A stretch of DNA of 64,000 nt, taken from Pseudopedobacter sp038243635. GTDB taxonomy: Bacteria; Bacteroidota; Bacteroidia; Sphingobacteriales; Sphingobacteriaceae. The position numbers and the translations under genes were made by a program. The notes beneath the pieces were generated by a model. That model did not search any database and was not told the DNA's origin. It saw nothing but the letters and a program-made list of their open reading frames with translations. Shown here one piece after another: positions 60,686 through 64,000 of the stretch. The stretch covers positions 1 through 64,000 of the forward strand of contig JBBSQW010000006.1 of NCBI GenBank assembly GCA_038243635.1, read 5' to 3'. Within the stretch, counting starts at the first letter, position 1. Every line of letters begins with the position of its first letter.

Positions 60686-62977
60686 CTATTTGAATTTTCC
60701 CATCAACGCTGCCAGTTTCGTCGCCATATCGTTTGTTGACTCTTTTGGCTTCACTTCTTTTTTCTTAACAATTGGCTCTGGTTTCCGAGGCTGAGGTTTT
60801 TGATTAGCCACTGGTTTCCGCTCTCTTGCAGGTTCAGCAGCTTTTTTCTCGCCCGATTTCATAGTCAAGGAAATTCTTTTACGAACAGCATCCACATCAA
60901 CCACGGTAACCTGTACTCTTTGCGAAACTTTTACCACTTCGTTGGGGTTCGAGATAAACTTATCTGCCATCTGGCTTAAATGCACCAAACCATCTTGATG
61001 AACGCCTATATCTACAAAAGCACCAAAATTAGTAATGTTAGTTACGATGCCTGGCAACTTCATTCCCGGTTTTAAATCGTCAATTTTATTAATGCCATCA
61101 GCAAAAGCAAAAGCTTCAAATTGTTCACGTGGGTCGCGACCAGGTTTTGCCAATTCCGCAACAATGTCCTTTAAAGTTGGTAAACCAACCTCTTCAGAAA
61201 CGTATTTTTTTAAATCGATTTGTTCCCTAAGCTTTGCATCTTTTAGCAAATCTTCAATTTTGCGATTTACATCTTTAGCCATTTGCGCAACTAAAGCGTA
61301 ACGTTCTGGGTGTACCGCACTGGCATCTAAAGGATGTTCTCCATTTCTAATTCTTAAAAAACCGGCTGCCTGTTCAAAAGCTTTATCACCCAAACGGGCA
61401 ACTTTTTTTAACGATGCTCTATTTTTAAATGCACCATGAGTATTGCGATACTCCACAATATTTTGCGCCAATTGCGGACCTAAACCAGATACATAAGCTA
61501 AAATTTGCTTCGAAGCCGTATTCAACTCCACACCAACTGCGTTTACACAGCTCATTACCGTATCATCCAAAGAAGATTGTAATTTAGTTTGATCAACGTC
61601 ATGCTGATATTGCCCAACACCAATAGATTTCGGATCAATTTTCACCAATTCGGCTAATGGATCCATCATCCTACGTCCAATAGAAACTGCGCCACGAACG
61701 GTTATATCCTGATCTGGAAATTCTTCTCTTGCCGTGTCAGATGCTGAATAAATTGATGCGCCGCTTTCGTTCACCATCACCACCAAAACGCCCTCTAAAT
61801 TTTGTGCTTTCACAAAATCTTCCGTTTCTCTGCCAGCAGTTCCGTTACCAATGGCAACGGCTTCAATCTTATATTTCTCACACAAAAACTTTAAAGTCTG
61901 TGCTGCTTCTTTTGCAACGCCAGGACCTGTATGCGGGTAAATAGTGGTGTTTTCTAATAATTTACCTTGTTCATCCAAGCAAACCAATTTGCAACCCGTT
62001 CTAAATCCTGGGTCTAAAGCTAAAACTCTTTTTTGCCCAATTGGTGCTGCTAATAAAAGCTGACGAGCATTTTCGGCAAACACACGGATTGCTTCTTCAT
62101 CTGCCAGTTGTTTAGATTTTAAGCGAGTTTCTGTTTCCATCGATGGCTTTAACAAGCGTTTATAGCTATCATCTAAAGCTTGTTTCACTTCCGCACTTTT
62201 TTTATTGTTGCCTTTTATAAATTGCTGTTCTAAAATACTTACCGCGGCTTCCTCTTCTGGCAAAGCATCTAACTTTAAAATTTGCTCTTTTTCTCCACGT
62301 CGCATGGCCAAAATACGGTGCGATGGCGCAGTTTTCACAGGCTCGCTCCACTCAAAATAGTCTTTGTATTTTATTCCTTCGGCTTCTTTTCCTTTTAAAA
62401 CGACTGCTTTGTAGAGGCCTTTGTTAAAAAACAGATTTCGCAAGGTTAGCCTTGCTTCTGCATTTTCGGCAATCATTTCGGCAATAATATCTCTCGCACC
62501 TTGCAAAGCCTCAATCGAATTGTTTACGCCTTTTTCGGTGTCGATATATTTGTCAGCTTCATTTTCTGGACTGTTTTGGTCTTGCTTAAACAGACTTAAA
62601 GCCAAAGGTTCTAACCCTTTTTCACGAGCCATGGATGCTTTTGTTTTACGTTTTTGTTTGTAAGGCAAGTAAATATCTTCCAAAAGTGCCATCGTTTCTG
62701 CAGATAAAACAGCTTTTTTTAATTCCTCTGTCAGCTTTCCTTGTTCTTCAATAGATTTCAAAACCGCCTCTTTACGCTTGTCTAAATCCCGTAATTGTTG
62801 CACACGATCTCTAATTGCAGCCACTTGCACTTCATCCAAACTACCGGTCATTTCTTTACGGTATCTCGAAATAAAAGGAACGGTTGCGCCTTCGTCGAGA
62901 AGGTTCAAAGTGGCTTGCACTTGCTTACTTCCTACGTTTAATTCCTGCGCAACTAAAAAGATATGGTGATCTGACAT
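60686..62977 (-). CDS. tex: Tex-family RNA-binding transcriptional accessory protein
   Basis: 763 aa from the ATG at 62977 (MSDHHIFLVAQELNVG); an earlier in-frame start at 63025 adds 16 unlikely residues. Order: N-terminal helical region with GATVPFISRYRKEMTGSLDE, a YqgF/RNase H-like domain (VLALDPGFRTGCKLVCLDEQ), helix-hairpin-helix (GPQLAQNIVEYRNTHGAF), and an S1 domain (GIVTNITNFGAFVDIGVHQD, about 640-710). A Lys/Pro-rich tail closes it. Tex binds nucleic acid and affects transcription; the precise role is unclear in this phylum. Confidence 0.95.
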   Translation of the reverse strand: MSDHHIFLVAQELNVGSKQVQATLNLLDEGATVPFISRYRKEMTGSLDEVQVAAIRDRVQQLRDLDKRKEAVLKSIEEQGKLTEELKKAVLSAETMALLEDIYLPYKQKRKTKASMAREKGLEPLALSLFKQDQNSPENEADKYIDTEKGVNNSIEALQGARDIIAEMIAENAEARLTLRNLFFNKGLYKAVVLKGKEAEGIKYKDYFEWSEPVKTAPSHRILAMRRGEKEQILKLDALPEEEAAVSILEQQFIKGNNKKSAEVKQALDDSYKRLLKPSMETETRLKSKQLADEEAIRVFAENARQLLLAAPIGQKRVLALDPGFRTGCKLVCLDEQGKLLENTTIYPHTGPGVAKEAAQTLKFLCEKYKIEAVAIGNGTAGRETEDFVKAQNLEGVLVVMVNESGASIYSASDTAREEFPDQDITVRGAVSIGRRMMDPLAELVKIDPKSIGVGQYQHDVDQTKLQSSLDDTVMSCVNAVGVELNTASKQILAYVSGLGPQLAQNIVEYRNTHGAFKNRASLKKVARLGDKAFEQAAGFLRIRNGEHPLDASAVHPERYALVAQMAKDVNRKIEDLLKDAKLREQIDLKKYVSEEVGLPTLKDIVAELAKPGRDPREQFEAFAFADGINKIDDLKPGMKLPGIVTNITNFGAFVDIGVHQDGLVHLSQMADKFISNPNEVVKVSQRVQVTVVDVDAVRKRISLTMKSGEKKAAEPARERKPVANQKPQPRKPEPIVKKKEVKPKESTNDMATKLAALMGKFK

Positions 62978-63099
62978 GTTTGTGTGGTTTTTTGAAGATA
63001 CGAAGATGGAGAATTTAACCCCCAAATTAAAACCCGAATTTTGAACATTTTGGGGAAAGAATTAGCGTTTTGCCTTTCGGCGGACTGTATCCATAATTT

Positions 63100-63174
63100 G
63101 GGCATTTTAACACGCTTTTTACTATATCTTTTTGGCAGAAAAACCAAAAAGGATACCGTTTCAATCGTTAATGC
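63100..63174. repeat. 75-nt dispersed element, copy B
   Basis: Ends GGGCATTTTAACACGCT and ATCGTTAATGC correspond to those of copy A (25753-25829). The middle differs and has a hairpin (CTTTTTGG with CCAAAAAG). Confidence 0.55.
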
Positions 63175-63201
63175 GGTTTTATCGAAAATTGGAAAACCCC
63201 A

Positions 63202-63316
63202 TCATGTTGAACAGATTGAAATATCTCATGTTAAAGTTATTCAGGTACAATGGCGAATTTGCAGATGAAGTGTCTACCGAAGCTTCGGATTTGCGTCATT
63301 GTTGAACAGAGTGAAC
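63202..63316. repeat. Dispersed intergenic repeat, copy 4 (two partial units)
   Basis: CATGTTGAACAGATTGAAAT then ATCTCATG, and 85 nt later CATTGTTGAACAGAGTGAA. Related to copies at 20786, 23571 and 60528. No gene is found in the 364-bp spacer 63026-63389. Confidence 0.4.
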
Positions 63317-63389
63317 TAAATTGGTAGCTAAAATGGTGAATTTGCTCATTAAACGTTCCCGTTCGTACACTCTAAGGGATAAACAGACA

Positions 63390-64000
63390 CTATTGAGTAA
63401 ATCCTTTTTCAGCATTAGCATTCATCAATAAAACATTCCTTAAATAGTTGTCAATAATATCCGTTTCCAAAATATCATTAACAAAAGAAATGTATTTGTC
63501 GGGTCTTATAATTAAAGTTCGTTTTTCTTTCTCTAATATTCCTAAGGCTTTGAAAATGGGCTCGTTCTTTTCGCTATAGGGCAGGTAGAATAGTTTAACG
63601 TTAAAATTCAGCTGAACCCATTTTGCAACGTTGAATAAGTAGTGCGAGTTTACACTTCCAATAATGATCATCGAAAAATATTGGTAGCTACACCATTGAT
63701 AAAGCGAGGTTTCCAGCTTTAATTTTTCGTCATAAAATGGCAAATCAGGCAATAACCTGCCAGCTTCCAAAACTCGTTGTTGACTTAAATGTAAATTAAC
63801 TGGACTACCAATCAATGTTAAGTTTTCTGGTTTTGCTGATGTTATCTTTGCAATCCACTTTGTTAAAAATCTACTTTCTTTTTTCACCCGATAGAAATCC
63901 GAAATCAAATTCTTTTCAAGATCGAACGAGTGCAGAATAAATGGATGAAAGTTTTGAAGCTGAACGCCAATCACTCGCCAAGCTAGAACAAAAGCGTTTC
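63390..64000 (-). CDS. FAD-dependent monooxygenase, C-terminal part (runs off window end)
   Basis: The frame is open to the right edge. The first visible codons read NAFVLAWRVIGVQLQN then HPFILHSFDLEKN, the conserved D-A-x-N-L-A-W-K...LL-x-x-Y-x-x-E-R region of PheA/TfdB flavin hydroxylases. The end VLEAGRLLPDLPFYDEKLKL and TLIIRPDKYISFVNDI is the thioredoxin-like C-terminal domain of the same group. A GTG at 63974 is not the real start. The substrate, probably an aromatic compound, is unknown; the FAD domain lies outside. Confidence 0.75.
   Translation of the reverse strand, partial: NAFVLAWRVIGVQLQNFHPFILHSFDLEKNLISDFYRVKKESRFLTKWIAKITSAKPENLTLIGSPVNLHLSQQRVLEAGRLLPDLPFYDEKLKLETSLYQWCSYQYFSMIIIGSVNSHYLFNVAKWVQLNFNVKLFYLPYSEKNEPIFKALGILEKEKRTLIIRPDKYISFVNDILETDIIDNYLRNVLLMNANAEKGFTQ

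Noticed and set aside
63041..63268. 75-codon plus-strand ORF before tex
   Set aside because: It lies across repeat copy B and copy 4, which explains the open frame.
1..64000. CRISPR arrays, IS elements or prophage
   Set aside because: The short repeats seen are degenerate 7-8-nt arrays without spacers; no cas, transposase or phage genes were found.

Overview
The window is chromosomal DNA from a Bacteroidota bacterium, most likely Sphingobacteriaceae and Pedobacter-like. Reasons: low GC, A-rich leaders with few clear Shine-Dalgarno sites, many promoters of the Bacteroidota type (TAnnTTTG), and families typical of the phylum (DUF4270, carboxypeptidase-like regulatory domain proteins, a GT5 half-protein beside panC, the HopJ family). 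Gene order is mostly housekeeping. There are no IS elements, no prophage and no CRISPR array.

Layout. 1-2.5 kb: minus operon with an O-methyltransferase, two glucosaminidase-LysM wall hydrolases and a truncated surface protein. 2.7-4.1 kb: a CLC-type anion transporter. 4.1-6.3 kb: panC, panD and a flippase-like membrane protein. 6.5-11.6 kb: GT5 half-protein, DUF4270 lipoprotein, glmS, oxyR. 11.6-13.2 kb: ldcA and a small-protein/nucleotidyltransferase pair. 13.2-21 kb: metG, tRNA-Arg(CCT), a possible small island with an acyltransferase and decayed sequence, a pyridine nucleotide-disulfide oxidoreductase, glnS. 21-28.8 kb: ABC permease, KAS III-like enzyme, Zn peptidase, GNAT plus a degenerate thiamine pyrophosphokinase-like protein, HopJ, acyl-CoA dehydrogenase, cupin, DoxX. 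28.8-37.4 kb: LTA-synthase-like protein, hybrid histidine kinase, glyA, Gfo/Idh/MocA oxidoreductase, MFS transporter. 37.4-43 kb: metH, a four-helix-bundle gene and metF, behind a SAM-I riboswitch. 43.2-49.6 kb: SNF2 helicase, then trpE-trpG-trpC behind a leader peptide with tandem Trp codons and an attenuator. 50-53.4 kb: mfd. 53.4-57.5 kb: three-gene operon of uncharacterised envelope proteins. 57.7-64 kb: LpxH-like phosphoesterase, a glycosyltransferase broken by an in-frame stop, a surface protein, tex, and the 3' part of a FAD monooxygenase.

How the genes work together. metH, metF and the upstream SAM-I aptamer form a methionine regulon with glyA nearby (one-carbon supply). panC and panD make pantothenate. 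glmS, ldcA, the two glucosaminidases and LpxH serve the envelope. The trp genes show ribosome-mediated attenuation.

The least explained signals are these: (1) arrays of degenerate 7- or 8-nt units, usually followed by a complementary array, in operon spacers and once in frame inside metH; (2) a set of TAnnTTTG promoters lying 4-7 nt from a start codon, which suggests leaderless mRNAs; (3) several conserved-looking proteins that have lost key catalytic residues or domains.
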